A DNA stretch of 44,552 nucleotides from an uncultured Treponema sp. GTDB taxonomy: Bacteria > Spirochaetota > Spirochaetia > Treponematales > Treponemataceae. The notes beneath the pieces were generated by a model. It had not been told where the DNA came from. It worked only from the letters and a program-made list of their open reading frames with translations, and did no database searches. The position numbers and the translations under genes were made by a program. Positions 28,235 through 36,404 of this stretch are shown here, one piece after another. How positions within the stretch are numbered: position 1 is the stretch's first letter; each line of letters starts with the position of its first letter. Location: contig CAMCRZ010000022.1 in NCBI GenBank assembly GCA_945877425.1, positions 1-44,552 on the forward strand, read 5' to 3'.

Positions 28235-29249
28235 TTACTGCCTCCACAATTACGTTTTGTTCTTTAAGCCATGAAATTGCTCTGGAAAGTTCTTCCTGTT
28301 TACCTTGAATGTCAACTGTCATAGTGCCGATGTTCTGGTCAGGAAGATGCTGAATTCCGCCGCCAAGAAAATTTATGTCTAAGTTAAACTTTTTCAGAAG
28401 CGTATTTAAAACAGGCTTTCCTGTAGTTTCTCCGTTAAAGTGCAGAACGTAATTTCCATTTCTTCCAGACCATGAAACAAATTCACTTTTTGGTTCACCG
28501 TTTTCTGCAGGCGAAATGTGCATGATAAAATCTTTTGTAACTTCAGACTGAGGATTTGTAAAAATATCAGAAACCTTGCCAAGCTCTACAACTTTTCCGC
28601 TGTCAATTACGGCAACACTTTCGCATGCATCTCTGACAACTTCCATTTGATGAGTAATCATTACAACTGTAAGGTTCATCTTTTTCTGAATTTCACGGAT
28701 AAGATTTAAAATGGAACGTGTTGTCTGCGGATCAAGAGCGCTCGTTGCTTCGTCACAAAACAAAATGTCCGGCTGAGTAGAAAGGGCTCTGGCTATGGCA
28801 ATACGCTGTTTTTGTCCGCCGCTTAAAGTGCTTACCGGTGCGTTTGCCCTGTCTTCAAGCCCTACAAGCTTAAGCATTTCTTGAACACGCTCTTTAATTA
28901 CGCTTTTTGGTGTACCGGAAATTTCCAGAGGATAAGCAATATTTTTTGCAGCAGTTCTTGAAGAAAACAAATTGAAGTTCTGGAAAATCATTCCTATTTT
29001 ACGGCGCTGGGCAATAAGATTTTTTTTGTCCAGGTTGTCAACTCTTTTGTCGTTGTAAAAAACAGACCCGTTGTCCGGCGTTTCAAGAAGGCTAATCAGC
29101 CTTACAAGTGAAGATTTTCCTGCACCGCTTTTGCCTATAATTCCAAAGATTGTGTTTTCCGGAATTGTAAGGGAAATATCATTTACGGCAGGAATTTCTT
29201 CTTTACCGTTAAAATATGTTTTTTGTAGATTATTTAATTTTATTTGCAT
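28227..29249 (-). CDS. metN: Methionine ABC transporter ATP-binding protein
   Basis: A 340-aa ATPase that drives methionine import with MetI. Walker A GKSGAGKSS (39-47), signature LSGGQKQR (142-149), Walker B LFCDEATSALD (D166, E167) and H-loop in MITHQM are intact. Residues about 265-340 form the C-terminal NIL/ACT-like domain, ending IQGKQEELSRAISWLKEQNV, which in MetN binds methionine and inhibits transport. It follows the PAP2 gene by 19 nt on the same strand. No Shine-Dalgarno is obvious before the ATG, and no S-box or other methionine riboswitch is visible upstream. Confidence 0.95.
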   Translation of the reverse strand: MQIKLNNLQKTYFNGKEEIPAVNDISLTIPENTIFGIIGKSGAGKSSLVRLISLLETPDNGSVFYNDKRVDNLDKKNLIAQRRKIGMIFQNFNLFSSRTAAKNIAYPLEISGTPKSVIKERVQEMLKLVGLEDRANAPVSTLSGGQKQRIAIARALSTQPDILFCDEATSALDPQTTRSILNLIREIQKKMNLTVVMITHQMEVVRDACESVAVIDSGKVVELGKVSDIFTNPQSEVTKDFIMHISPAENGEPKSEFVSWSGRNGNYVLHFNGETTGKPVLNTLLKKFNLDINFLGGGIQHLPDQNIGTMTVDIQGKQEELSRAISWLKEQNVIVEAVNE

Positions 29250-29268
29250 TGAATTATTTTGATGAAAT

Positions 29269-29799
29269 TCAATGTTCTTTGCAACATATTTTTTTGTAAA
29301 ATCTTGAAACTAAAAAGCTCAGTAAAAATCCTGTAAGCGCTCCTGCAATTACGTCTGTTAAAAAATGAACGCCAACGTATATTCTGGAAAATGCCATTAA
29401 AAATGCAAAAGTCAAAGCCGGAATGGAAAAGCGTTTTCTGCAGTTAAAGAGAATTGTTCCTGCAAAAGCAAATGCACAGGCAGAATGTCCTGAAGGAAAA
29501 GATGAATCTTTAGGAAAAGAAACAAGGCTGACAAGTTCCGTTATTTGAACAAAAGGCCGCTGTCTGTCTATAAGATTTTTTAAAATAAGATTGTTTACTA
29601 TTAACATAAGTGATAGCGAGCATAAGCATAATATTCCGGTTTTTCTTGTTTTAGGAAAAATCAAAAGGAAAAATACTGCTGCCAGAAAAATAAATCCGCC
29701 GTTTCCGCTTATTGTAATTGGTTTTAAAACCGCCGTTAAAAAATCACAGCGTAAGTTTTCCTGTATCCATAAAAGAATTGAATTGTCTAGCTGCTGCAT
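29269..29799 (-). CDS. PAP2-family membrane phosphatase
   Basis: A 176-aa inner-membrane phosphatase of the type 2 phosphatidic acid phosphatase family, possibly acting on undecaprenyl pyrophosphate or lipid phosphates. All three signature motifs are present: K74...R81-P82 in KNLIDRQRP, PSGH at 102-105, and S138-R139...H145...D149 in SRIYVGVHFLTD. Four or five hydrophobic segments surround them, and a basic C-terminus (FYKKICCK) ends the protein. It lies 23 nt after the oligoendopeptidase gene and 19 nt before metN, suggesting one transcript. The exact lipid substrate is not readable. Confidence 0.9.
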   Translation of the reverse strand: MQQLDNSILLWIQENLRCDFLTAVLKPITISGNGGFIFLAAVFFLLIFPKTRKTGILCLCSLSLMLIVNNLILKNLIDRQRPFVQITELVSLVSFPKDSSFPSGHSACAFAFAGTILFNCRKRFSIPALTFAFLMAFSRIYVGVHFLTDVIAGALTGFLLSFLVSRFYKKICCKEH

Positions 29800-29822
29800 T
29801 TTAAATTCTGCTCCAGATAAGT

Positions 29823-31673
29823 TTATATTTTTTGTGCAAGGGAAATAAATTCTTCAACTTCTTTAGTGTACATTTTTATTCCGCAAGCCCAGAATTCTTT
29901 TTTCGTAATGTCAAATCCTGCGTTAAGGCAAAGTTCTTCGCAACTCATTGAGCCTGTTTTTGAAAGTAAGTCTGCATAGGTTTGTGCAAAGTGTGAACTT
30001 TCTGTTTTGCTTTTTTCGTAAAGCGCTGCGGCAAAGAGCTGACCAAATGCATAAGGGTAATTGTAAAAGTCAAAATCTGTTATGTAGTAGTGACATTTTA
30101 ACGCCCACATATATTCGTGACGTTCGCCGTTTAGTCCTGAACCGTAAGTTTTTTCCTGAGCGTTTTTCATCAGAGTGCAGAAATCTTCGGCTGTAAGTTC
30201 AGCTTTTTCTCTTGCTTCAAAAACTGATTTTTCAAAATAAAAGCGGCAAAGTATATCAACTAAAACCTGACTTGCATCCTGTAAATCAATGTCCAGAATT
30301 TTTATTTTATCTTGGGAAGAAGAATTTTTTATCATGTCCTGCTTGACGATTGTTTCTGCAAAAGTGCTGGCTGTTTCTGCCAAAGTCATAGGGTAATCAA
30401 AGAAAAGTGCAGGCTTGTTTTTCATGCAGTAAAAATGATAAGCGTGTCCTATTTCGTGGGCAAGTGTTATTATGTCGCTGAATGTTCCCGTAAAGTTTGT
30501 AAGTATTCTGCTTTGATGTGATTTTGGAAAATCTTCGTCGTAAGCACCGCCAACTTTTCCGCTTCTCACTTTAGCATCAATCCAGCCGCTGTCAAAAGCG
30601 TTTTGTGCAAAGTCTGACATTTCTTTTGAAAAAGATGCATATTTCTGGACAACGTAATTTTTTGCTTCTTCAAATGTCCACTGTTTTGCCAGGAGTGAAT
30701 TTTCTTCGTCAGCTGTTTCAATGGGCGCAAATAAGTCGTAAAAAGCAATGCCTTTTTCTTTTTCAGTTCCGGCTGTTTCTGATGCAGTTGATGAAGTTTT
30801 CCGTAACAGCTGCGCTTTTGCCCGAAAATATTTTTGCCACACAGGAAGTGACTCTTCTATTGAAGAAATCAGTGCGTCTAACGTTGCTTTTGAAATCCTG
30901 CTTGTAAAAAGAGAGTGTTCCAGAGAATTCTGCCAGTTGCGTTTTTTGTTTAAAATTACCGTCTGACCTTTTAAGTTGTTAAGTGATGCTGCAAGAGGAA
31001 TTTTAAACTGTTCAAGAAGGGCTTTTTCTGTCTGCCATGCGTCTTTTCTTGTTTGAGGGTCTGATGAAAAAGCAAGGTTTCGTATTTCGTTAAAAGTTCT
31101 GCCGTTTTTGTCCTGCAAGTTGCTGATGATTTGTTCCTGCAAAAGGCTCCATGCATTTCCGCCAGTCTGATTTAATTCTGCTGCAAGCTTTTCCTGATTT
31201 ATGTTCATCAAATGTTTTGACTGTTCAATTTTTTCGTTTATAAGGAATTTGTATTCGGTGTAATCTGGAAAGCGTGCGTAAAATTCTCCCAGCAAATTTT
31301 GATGTGCAACTAAAAGTGAAGTAAATTTTATTTCCATCTGCTGAACTTGAATCTGGATTTTTTCTGATTCAGCAAGGTTGTTCATGTATTTAGGGTTTGT
31401 TGTGTCTGTGGAATAAATTATGTAAGCGTATGCACTTATTGTTTTTGCGTGTGAAATTAAACTGTTAAATATTTCAAGGTAGTGGGCAAGCCATTTTGGA
31501 AAGTCAAAGTCGCTGTTTGCCTGAATTGTAAATGATGATGCCATTTCCAAAAGCTGTGCAACGCTGTCTTTTAAACTTTCATATTCGCCAAGATATGTTT
31601 TGTATTCGTTACTGTCAAGTGAAGAAAAAAGTGAATCTAATTTCCATTCGGGTATGTTGTTCTGTGCGTTCAT
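29823..31673 (-). CDS. pepF: M3-family oligoendopeptidase F
   Basis: A 616-aa cytoplasmic zinc metallopeptidase of family M3 that cuts oligopeptides. The zinc motif LAHEIGHAYH lies near residue 403, with the third-ligand helix MTLAETASTFAET about 30 residues on. NFTGTFSDIITLAHE and SGLNGERHEYMWA are typical of PepF. The start at 31673 (MNAQNNIPEW) is preferred over an in-frame start at 31718: TATAAT lies exactly 6 nt upstream of it, so the longer form would not be transcribed. It heads a probable operon with PAP2 phosphatase, metN and metI, linking peptide and methionine use. Confidence 0.9.
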   Translation of the reverse strand: MNAQNNIPEWKLDSLFSSLDSNEYKTYLGEYESLKDSVAQLLEMASSFTIQANSDFDFPKWLAHYLEIFNSLISHAKTISAYAYIIYSTDTTNPKYMNNLAESEKIQIQVQQMEIKFTSLLVAHQNLLGEFYARFPDYTEYKFLINEKIEQSKHLMNINQEKLAAELNQTGGNAWSLLQEQIISNLQDKNGRTFNEIRNLAFSSDPQTRKDAWQTEKALLEQFKIPLAASLNNLKGQTVILNKKRNWQNSLEHSLFTSRISKATLDALISSIEESLPVWQKYFRAKAQLLRKTSSTASETAGTEKEKGIAFYDLFAPIETADEENSLLAKQWTFEEAKNYVVQKYASFSKEMSDFAQNAFDSGWIDAKVRSGKVGGAYDEDFPKSHQSRILTNFTGTFSDIITLAHEIGHAYHFYCMKNKPALFFDYPMTLAETASTFAETIVKQDMIKNSSSQDKIKILDIDLQDASQVLVDILCRFYFEKSVFEAREKAELTAEDFCTLMKNAQEKTYGSGLNGERHEYMWALKCHYYITDFDFYNYPYAFGQLFAAALYEKSKTESSHFAQTYADLLSKTGSMSCEELCLNAGFDITKKEFWACGIKMYTKEVEEFISLAQKI

Positions 31674-31679
31674 TCTTCC

Positions 31680-31685
31680 ATTATA
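31680..31685 (-). promoter_or_regulatory. -10 box of the oligoendopeptidase operon (leaderless type)
   Basis: A perfect TATAAT on the minus strand, then GGAAGA and the ATG. No good -35 is visible at 16-18 bp; that position falls in the sequence AAGTGCACACTTT of the repeat-like block. Confidence 0.6.
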
Positions 31686-31689
31686 CAAC

Positions 31690-31780
31690 TTTTCCGTAAA
31701 GTGTGCACTTACCGGCACTCACTGGCAAGAATAAGGAGCGGTATTTCGGGAAAGGTTGCTAAGTTTCGGGTAGGGCTTAT
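31690..31780. repeat. Divergent-gap copy of the GC-rich repeat (degenerate)
   Basis: GGCAAGAATAAGGAGCGG (31724-31741) is a degraded inverted copy of the CGCC...TTCTTGCC core. AAAGTGTGCACTT (31698-31710) resembles AAAGTGTGTACTTT near 3106 and AAAGCGTGTACTTT near 36506. Confidence 0.35.
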
Positions 31781-31809
31781 TTTTTGGTGTTTTCATAAGT
31801 AAAGTGTGT

Positions 31810-31815
31810 TATAAT
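31810..31815 (+). promoter_or_regulatory. -10 box of the EIIC-EAL gene (leaderless type)
   Basis: A perfect TATAAT, then AGGCGC and the ATG at 31822. The -35 is unclear; TTGGTG at 31784-31789 is 20 bp away. Confidence 0.6.
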
Positions 31816-31821
31816 AGGCGC

Positions 31822-33921
31822 ATGAAAAAAAGTATATTTGAAGGTCTTTTACAGCCTGTTCCTCAAGCAATACGAGACGGGCTTGTTATGGTCATTCAGA
31901 TTCTTATGATTGGCTCTTTTGCCTGCCTTCTGGAAAACATACAGCTTCCATTTTATCAGCATTTTATACATACATTTGCCGGCGGAACTATTTATGAAGT
32001 TCTGGCTTTTGTTGTCAGCGCAACTCTGGGAATGCTTTCTCTGTACACAACAGTTTCCATCAGTTTTTGTTACGCAAGAGTTTTGAACGGTGAAAATAAG
32101 TTTTCATCTTTTCCGTATGTTGCCACAGTGCTTGCCTGCTTTTTTATCATGATTGGATTTTTTGAAGGCAATATGACAGACGGCTTGTTTAACATTTCCA
32201 TGTTTAGCGGAAGAGGAATGTTTGCAGCCTTGCTTTCGGCAATCGGAGGTTCAGTTTTATTTTCAGCTTTTTGCAGATTGTTTAAGACAAAGCGGACATT
32301 TTATGCAGACGGCACTGATTCAGCTTTTAATTTTACGGTTTCGTCTTTATTGCCGGCAGCCTGCGTAATTGTAGTGTTCTGTCTTGTAAATTACGTAATA
32401 ATTGTAGTTACCGGAAAAACCTGCATACAGGATCTTTTTGTTGCTGCAATGAACAGAATTTTTGACAACATGGAAAGATCTTACTTAAGCGGATTGCTTT
32501 TTATTTTAATGTCTCAACTTATGTGGTCTGTGGGAATTCACGGAAGCAATCTTTTGGAGCAGGTTGCAGCAGAAAAATTCACGGAAATAAACGGCAGCAT
32601 AGTTTCAAAATCATTTATGGACAACTTTGTCTTAATGGGCGGTTCAGGCACAACACTTGCACTTGTTATAGCAATAATTCTTTTCAGCAAGCGCAAAACT
32701 ACAAAAAGGCTTTCCTTAATGTCAACAGGTCCGATTATTTTCAATATAAATGAACTTCTGGTTTTCGGGCTTCCTATTGTTTACAATGTGCTTCTTATAA
32801 TTCCATTTGTTTTAGTTCCGCTTATTATATATACAACTTCTTATCTGGCTGTAAAGCTGGGGCTTGTTGGTGTAACTGTAAATCAAATTCACTGGACAAC
32901 ACCTTTTATTTTAAGCGGATATCAGACAACCGGCTCTTTTTCGGGAAGTCTGCTGCAGATTGTAAATCTTTTTATTGCAGTTCTGATTTATAGGCCTTTT
33001 ATTCTGATGTACGACAAGAAAAGCGTTTTGACTAACTTAACTAATATGCGGAATTTAATTGATACTCTTAAGCAAAGCGAAACTTCTCTTGTGCCTGTTA
33101 CTCTTACTGATTTGAAAGGTCCTGCAGGAATGCTGGCAAAATCTCTTGTAAATGAGTTGCGGGCAGCTCTTGGTAGAAAAGACGTAAAACTTAAGTATCA
33201 GCCTCAGTACGACAAAAACAATAAATGCGTAGGTGCCGAAGCCTTGTTGCGCTGGGAACATCCTGTTTATGGATTTATATATCCGCCTCTTGTGGCAAAA
33301 ATAGCTGCAGAAAGCGGCATTCTCTGGGATTTGGAAAAGTACATTATAAATAAAAGCGTACAGGCACTTCCTGAATTTACTTCTGTCTTTGGTGATGATT
33401 TTAAGCTGAGCGTAAACACTACAGTTTCAACTTTCTACAACCCTATGTTTGTGCCTTATGTTAAAAAGATGATTGAAAACTGTCACATAAAAAAAGATAC
33501 TTTGTGCATTGAAATAACGGAAGAAATGTCTTTTTGTAAAAGTGAAAAAGCCGACGAAATTTTCAGGGAACTCCACAGTGCAGGCTGCCGGCTTGCCCTT
33601 GATGATTTTTCTATGGGGCACACTTCCCTTAAGTATCTTCAGAAAAACCAGTTTGACTTTGTAAAAATTGACGGTTCCATTATTAAAGATTGTGTGGAAA
33701 ATCAGCGTAGCCGTGACATTATTTCTTCCATAATTTATCTTTCCAAGTCACTGCACTTTAATGTGGTAGCTGAATATGTTGAAACTGAAAAGGAAAAGGA
33801 TTTGCTGCTTAATTTAGGCTGCTGGATTTATCAGGGCTATTTGTACGGAAAAGCAGTTTCGCTGGAAGAATTTATTAAGATGCACGGAATGAATGGAAGC
33901 CGCGGGAAAAAATTACAGTAA
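31822..33921 (+). CDS. PTS EIIC-like membrane domain fused to EAL c-di-GMP phosphodiesterase
   Basis: A 699-aa inner-membrane protein. Residues 1-400 match the lactose/cellobiose-type EIIC permease: about ten hydrophobic segments, SVGIHGSNLL, then FNINELLVFGLPIVYN near 307 and WTTPFILSGYQTTGSFSG. Residues about 440-690 are an EAL domain that hydrolyses cyclic di-GMP, with the key motifs present: EALLRW (Glu473), SVNTTVS, CIEITEE, DDFSMG (Asp594, Asp595), FDFVKIDG, AEYVETE (Glu651) and YQGYLYG. There are no EIIA or EIIB domains nearby, so a sugar sensor controlling c-di-GMP is likelier than a transporter. The start at 31822 follows TATAAT by 6 nt. The gene's last 9 nt overlap the converging synthase gene. 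Confidence 0.88.
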   Translation: MKKSIFEGLLQPVPQAIRDGLVMVIQILMIGSFACLLENIQLPFYQHFIHTFAGGTIYEVLAFVVSATLGMLSLYTTVSISFCYARVLNGENKFSSFPYVATVLACFFIMIGFFEGNMTDGLFNISMFSGRGMFAALLSAIGGSVLFSAFCRLFKTKRTFYADGTDSAFNFTVSSLLPAACVIVVFCLVNYVIIVVTGKTCIQDLFVAAMNRIFDNMERSYLSGLLFILMSQLMWSVGIHGSNLLEQVAAEKFTEINGSIVSKSFMDNFVLMGGSGTTLALVIAIILFSKRKTTKRLSLMSTGPIIFNINELLVFGLPIVYNVLLIIPFVLVPLIIYTTSYLAVKLGLVGVTVNQIHWTTPFILSGYQTTGSFSGSLLQIVNLFIAVLIYRPFILMYDKKSVLTNLTNMRNLIDTLKQSETSLVPVTLTDLKGPAGMLAKSLVNELRAALGRKDVKLKYQPQYDKNNKCVGAEALLRWEHPVYGFIYPPLVAKIAAESGILWDLEKYIINKSVQALPEFTSVFGDDFKLSVNTTVSTFYNPMFVPYVKKMIENCHIKKDTLCIEITEEMSFCKSEKADEIFRELHSAGCRLALDDFSMGHTSLKYLQKNQFDFVKIDGSIIKDCVENQRSRDIISSIIYLSKSLHFNVVAEYVETEKEKDLLLNLGCWIYQGYLYGKAVSLEEFIKMHGMNGSRGKKLQ

Positions 33922-35508
33922 TGGTGCGAAAATTTTAAATATCCAGCCGATAATTCGTGTAACCAGCGGAGTTTTCTTGTAAATTTCCATTGTAACTTCT
34001 GTGCAGTCTTTCAGTGTGTTCTGAAAATCTTCTTCAATGCGTGCAATTTCCGGAGAGCAGTACAAAAATACGCCGCATTCAAAATGATGGAATAAACTTC
34101 TGTAGTCAAGATTGATTGAGCCTGTTGCTCCTCGATTTCCGTCTGCAACAAAAGATTTTGCGTGAATAAATCCGGGATTGTATTCAAAAATACGAACGCC
34201 GTTTTCAATGAGGGTTTTCTGAAATATTTTTCCTACACAGAATGTAATGTAATGGTCATAATGCTTCGGCACTATAAGTGAAACATCAACTCCACGTTTT
34301 GCCGCAAAACTTAAAGATGATATCAGATTGTTGTCAAGAATAAGGTATGGCGTTGTAATGTGAACGTAACTGTGCGACTTTGCAAGAATATAACTGTAAA
34401 CATTTTCGGCTATATCTTCGCCGTTGTATGCATCGTCGTTGTATGGAATGGCAACGCCCTGGTTCGGGAATTTTTCGCATGGAACATCGGCAAATTTTCT
34501 GTATTCTGAATCATCGTGCATTTTTTTGTTTGCAATATTCCACATTTGAAGAAACATTATTGTGTAAGAACGTACAGCCGGACCGTCCAGCCTGATTGCA
34601 GTGTCTTTCCAGTAATCAAACCGTGAATGGTCAATGTTTGCGTATTCATCAGAAATATTTATTCCGCCAGTGTAGACTGTTTTTCCGTCAATAACAAGGA
34701 TTTTTCTGTGGTCACGATTGTTCAGCCCTGTGTCAAAAACCGGGATAAAAGGCATGAACACTTTTGATTTTATTCCTTTTTTTGCAAGATACCGCTCATA
34801 TCTAATTGTAGAATATGCACCAGAACCAAGGCTGTCATACAAAATGCGGACGTCAACTCCCTGTTTTGCTTTGTCGTGAAGAATACTTTGAATTTCAAAC
34901 CAGATAGTGCTTGGTTCAATAATAAAATATTCTATAAAGATGAATTTTTCTGCTTTTTTCAGATGCTCCTTTATGTCCGGAAAGGCTGTTTCTCCGCTTG
35001 AAAAATAAGTTGCTTTTGTGTCAATGTAAGGCGGACAGGCTGAAGTTTCCAGAAGATATTTTGAAATGTCACTTACTTTAGGATATTGCTTAAAAACTGC
35101 TGCCGTTTCCTGCGGTTTTTCTCTAAGAATAGGCTCAGAAAGTTTCTTTACTATATTCAGATTTTTTTTCAGATTTCTTCCGCCAAAATTGCCTTTACAG
35201 CTAAAGTACAATGGTATTCCGAAAAACGGTAAGACTAAAACAGGAAGAATCCACACTAACTTAAATTCATTTTTTCCAGGACAGTTTGCAAGATATGTAA
35301 GGAAAAGAACGCTTAATGCAAGGTTTATTTCTCCGATATAACGTGTAAAGTTTCTGAATTTTAAAACCAGCATAATGTAAATGCTGAACTGTACAAAAAG
35401 CAGCAGTGATATAAACAGAAGTTTTGAGTAAGCAAGTGGTTTTAGAAATCGCGTATACTTTAGAGGATGCCGGAAATCTTTGTCTGTAGTAAGCTTCTTT
35501 TTTGTCAT
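33913..35508 (-). CDS. cls: Cardiolipin synthase, phospholipase D family
   Basis: A 531-aa inner-membrane enzyme that joins two phosphatidylglycerols to make cardiolipin, or a related PLD-type phospholipid synthase. Two hydrophobic segments near the N-terminus (LLFISLLLFVQFSIYIMLV and ALSVLFLTYLA) and a third (WILPVLVLPFFGIPLYF) form the membrane part. Two HKD motifs supply the active site: HRKILVIDGKTVYTGG near residue 266 and HAKSFVADGNRGATGSINLD near 446. The tail-to-tail overlap with the EIIC-EAL gene is 9 nt. Other PLD-family transferases cannot be excluded. TATAAT 6 nt before the ATG indicates a leaderless mRNA. Confidence 0.9.
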   Translation of the reverse strand: MTKKKLTTDKDFRHPLKYTRFLKPLAYSKLLFISLLLFVQFSIYIMLVLKFRNFTRYIGEINLALSVLFLTYLANCPGKNEFKLVWILPVLVLPFFGIPLYFSCKGNFGGRNLKKNLNIVKKLSEPILREKPQETAAVFKQYPKVSDISKYLLETSACPPYIDTKATYFSSGETAFPDIKEHLKKAEKFIFIEYFIIEPSTIWFEIQSILHDKAKQGVDVRILYDSLGSGAYSTIRYERYLAKKGIKSKVFMPFIPVFDTGLNNRDHRKILVIDGKTVYTGGINISDEYANIDHSRFDYWKDTAIRLDGPAVRSYTIMFLQMWNIANKKMHDDSEYRKFADVPCEKFPNQGVAIPYNDDAYNGEDIAENVYSYILAKSHSYVHITTPYLILDNNLISSLSFAAKRGVDVSLIVPKHYDHYITFCVGKIFQKTLIENGVRIFEYNPGFIHAKSFVADGNRGATGSINLDYRSLFHHFECGVFLYCSPEIARIEEDFQNTLKDCTEVTMEIYKKTPLVTRIIGWIFKIFAPLL

Positions 35509-35514
35509 AGGCAG

Positions 35515-35542
35515 ATTATATCACATAATTTGTAAGATAGAA
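35515..35542 (-). promoter_or_regulatory. Promoter of the cardiolipin synthase gene (leaderless type)
   Basis: On the minus strand: TTCTAT (35537-35542), 16-bp spacer, TATAAT (35515-35520), CTGCCT, ATG. Confidence 0.6.
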
Positions 35543-35585
35543 CTTAATTTTTGTTAGATTTACGTAAGGCGTAATTTCATATGCG

Positions 35586-36014
35586 TTACTCCGAAAACCA
35601 GTTTTCTACTCTTAAAAATGAATGTTCAACTGCAACGTTAAAGTCAGAAACGTTCCGTGTTACAAGAACCATTCCGTTGGCAATGGCTGTTGCAGCAATC
35701 TGGGTGTCGCAGTAGGGGAGTGGTTTGCCGGAAGCAGCACTTGTTCCGAGCAATTTGCCGCAAATGTCCGCCGCAAAATCGTCGTATGCTATAATTTCGA
35801 TGTTTTCTTTCAGTCTTTCGATGAAATGTTCTATGGTGCTTTTTCGTTTTCCAGCCTGCATTTTTGATACGCCGTATTCAAGTTCCTGCCATGTAACTGC
35901 AGAAATTGCACATAAATCTTTTCTCAGCTCGTAAAGGTCAACAACATTCTGATTGGGACAGTCTTTTGAAAATTCCGATACAATGTTTGTGTCAAGAAGA
36001 TAAACTTTTTTCAC
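35586..36014 (-). CDS. vapC: VapC-like PIN-domain toxin
   Basis: A 142-aa PIN-domain ribonuclease, the toxin of a type II toxin-antitoxin pair. The four acidic active-site residues are in place: Asp8 in LLDTN, Glu44 in WQELEYG, Asp103 in YCDTQIAATA and Asp124 in NVSDF. VapC enzymes usually cut tRNA or rRNA. The start is GTG at 36014, preceded by GGAG at 6-nt spacing. It lies 15 nt after the antitoxin gene and is clearly co-transcribed with it. The sequence looks intact, so the pair is probably functional. Confidence 0.9.
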   Translation of the reverse strand: MKKVYLLDTNIVSEFSKDCPNQNVVDLYELRKDLCAISAVTWQELEYGVSKMQAGKRKSTIEHFIERLKENIEIIAYDDFAADICGKLLGTSAASGKPLPYCDTQIAATAIANGMVLVTRNVSDFNVAVEHSFLRVENWFSE

Positions 36015-36029
36015 TTGCTGCTCCGTAAA

Positions 36030-36299
36030 CTATTCTTCAAAGATTATTCGGTTTGGGTCGGCGTACACTTTTTCGGGTAAGGGAATACCTTCGCTAGTTA
36101 AATATTCAGCGTGTTCCCTTCGCCATTTTGAAAGCCAGGATTCTTTGTTTTGTTTATTGATTTTTTTATACTCTTCGTAACTGATGATAACGGCAACAGG
36201 CTTGTCGTATCGTGTAAGTTCCACAGGTTCACCGGTTTCAGCAAGTTTTACAAGGTTTGAGAAATTATTTCGGGCGTCGTAGATTGAAGTTTTACACAT
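36030..36299 (-). CDS. Phd/YefM-family antitoxin
   Basis: An 89-aa antitoxin. The N-terminal part (MCKTSIYDARNNFSNLVKLA, then GEPVELTRYDKPVAVIISYEEY) is the Phd/YefM DNA-binding fold; the charged C-terminal tail (about 50-89) would wrap and block the PIN toxin. The start at 36299 is chosen because GGAGG lies 4 nt before it and a strong promoter is correctly placed upstream; the open frame extends to 36464 but only through promoter and repeat DNA. It probably represses its own operon by binding the inverted repeat at 36371-36402, which overlaps the -35. Confidence 0.9.
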   Translation of the reverse strand: MCKTSIYDARNNFSNLVKLAETGEPVELTRYDKPVAVIISYEEYKKINKQNKESWLSKWRREHAEYLTSEGIPLPEKVYADPNRIIFEE

Positions 36300-36351
36300 A
36301 AAGCCTCCGTTTGCAGTTTGGGCAGAAAATGAAATGTTCCTTACTTTCTTG

Positions 36352-36380
36352 ATTATACAACAATGATGAATTCTAGTCAA
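36352..36380 (-). promoter_or_regulatory. Promoter of the toxin-antitoxin operon
   Basis: On the minus strand: TTGACT (36375-36380), 17-bp spacer, TATAAT (36352-36357), about 50 nt before the antitoxin ATG. It is one of the best sigma70-type matches in the window. Confidence 0.8.
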
Positions 36381-36402
36381 CATTTTATTTTGTTGGCTAG
36401 AA
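36371..36402. promoter_or_regulatory. Inverted repeat over the -35 of the toxin-antitoxin promoter (probable operator)
   Basis: The arms TTCTAGTCAACA (36371-36382) and TGTTGGCTAGAA (36391-36402) pair over 12 positions with one T-G mismatch in DNA terms, around an 8-bp T-rich centre. It covers the -35, the expected place for autorepression by the antitoxin. Confidence 0.55.
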
Positions 36403-36404
36403 GA

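Noticed and set aside
29250..29268. A methionine riboswitch before metN
   Set aside because: Only 19 nt separate metN from the PAP2 gene, too short for an S-box, and no such structure was seen farther upstream.
31674..31718. Upstream start for the oligoendopeptidase
   Set aside because: The -10 box lies between this ATG and the downstream one, so the extension would not be on the transcript.
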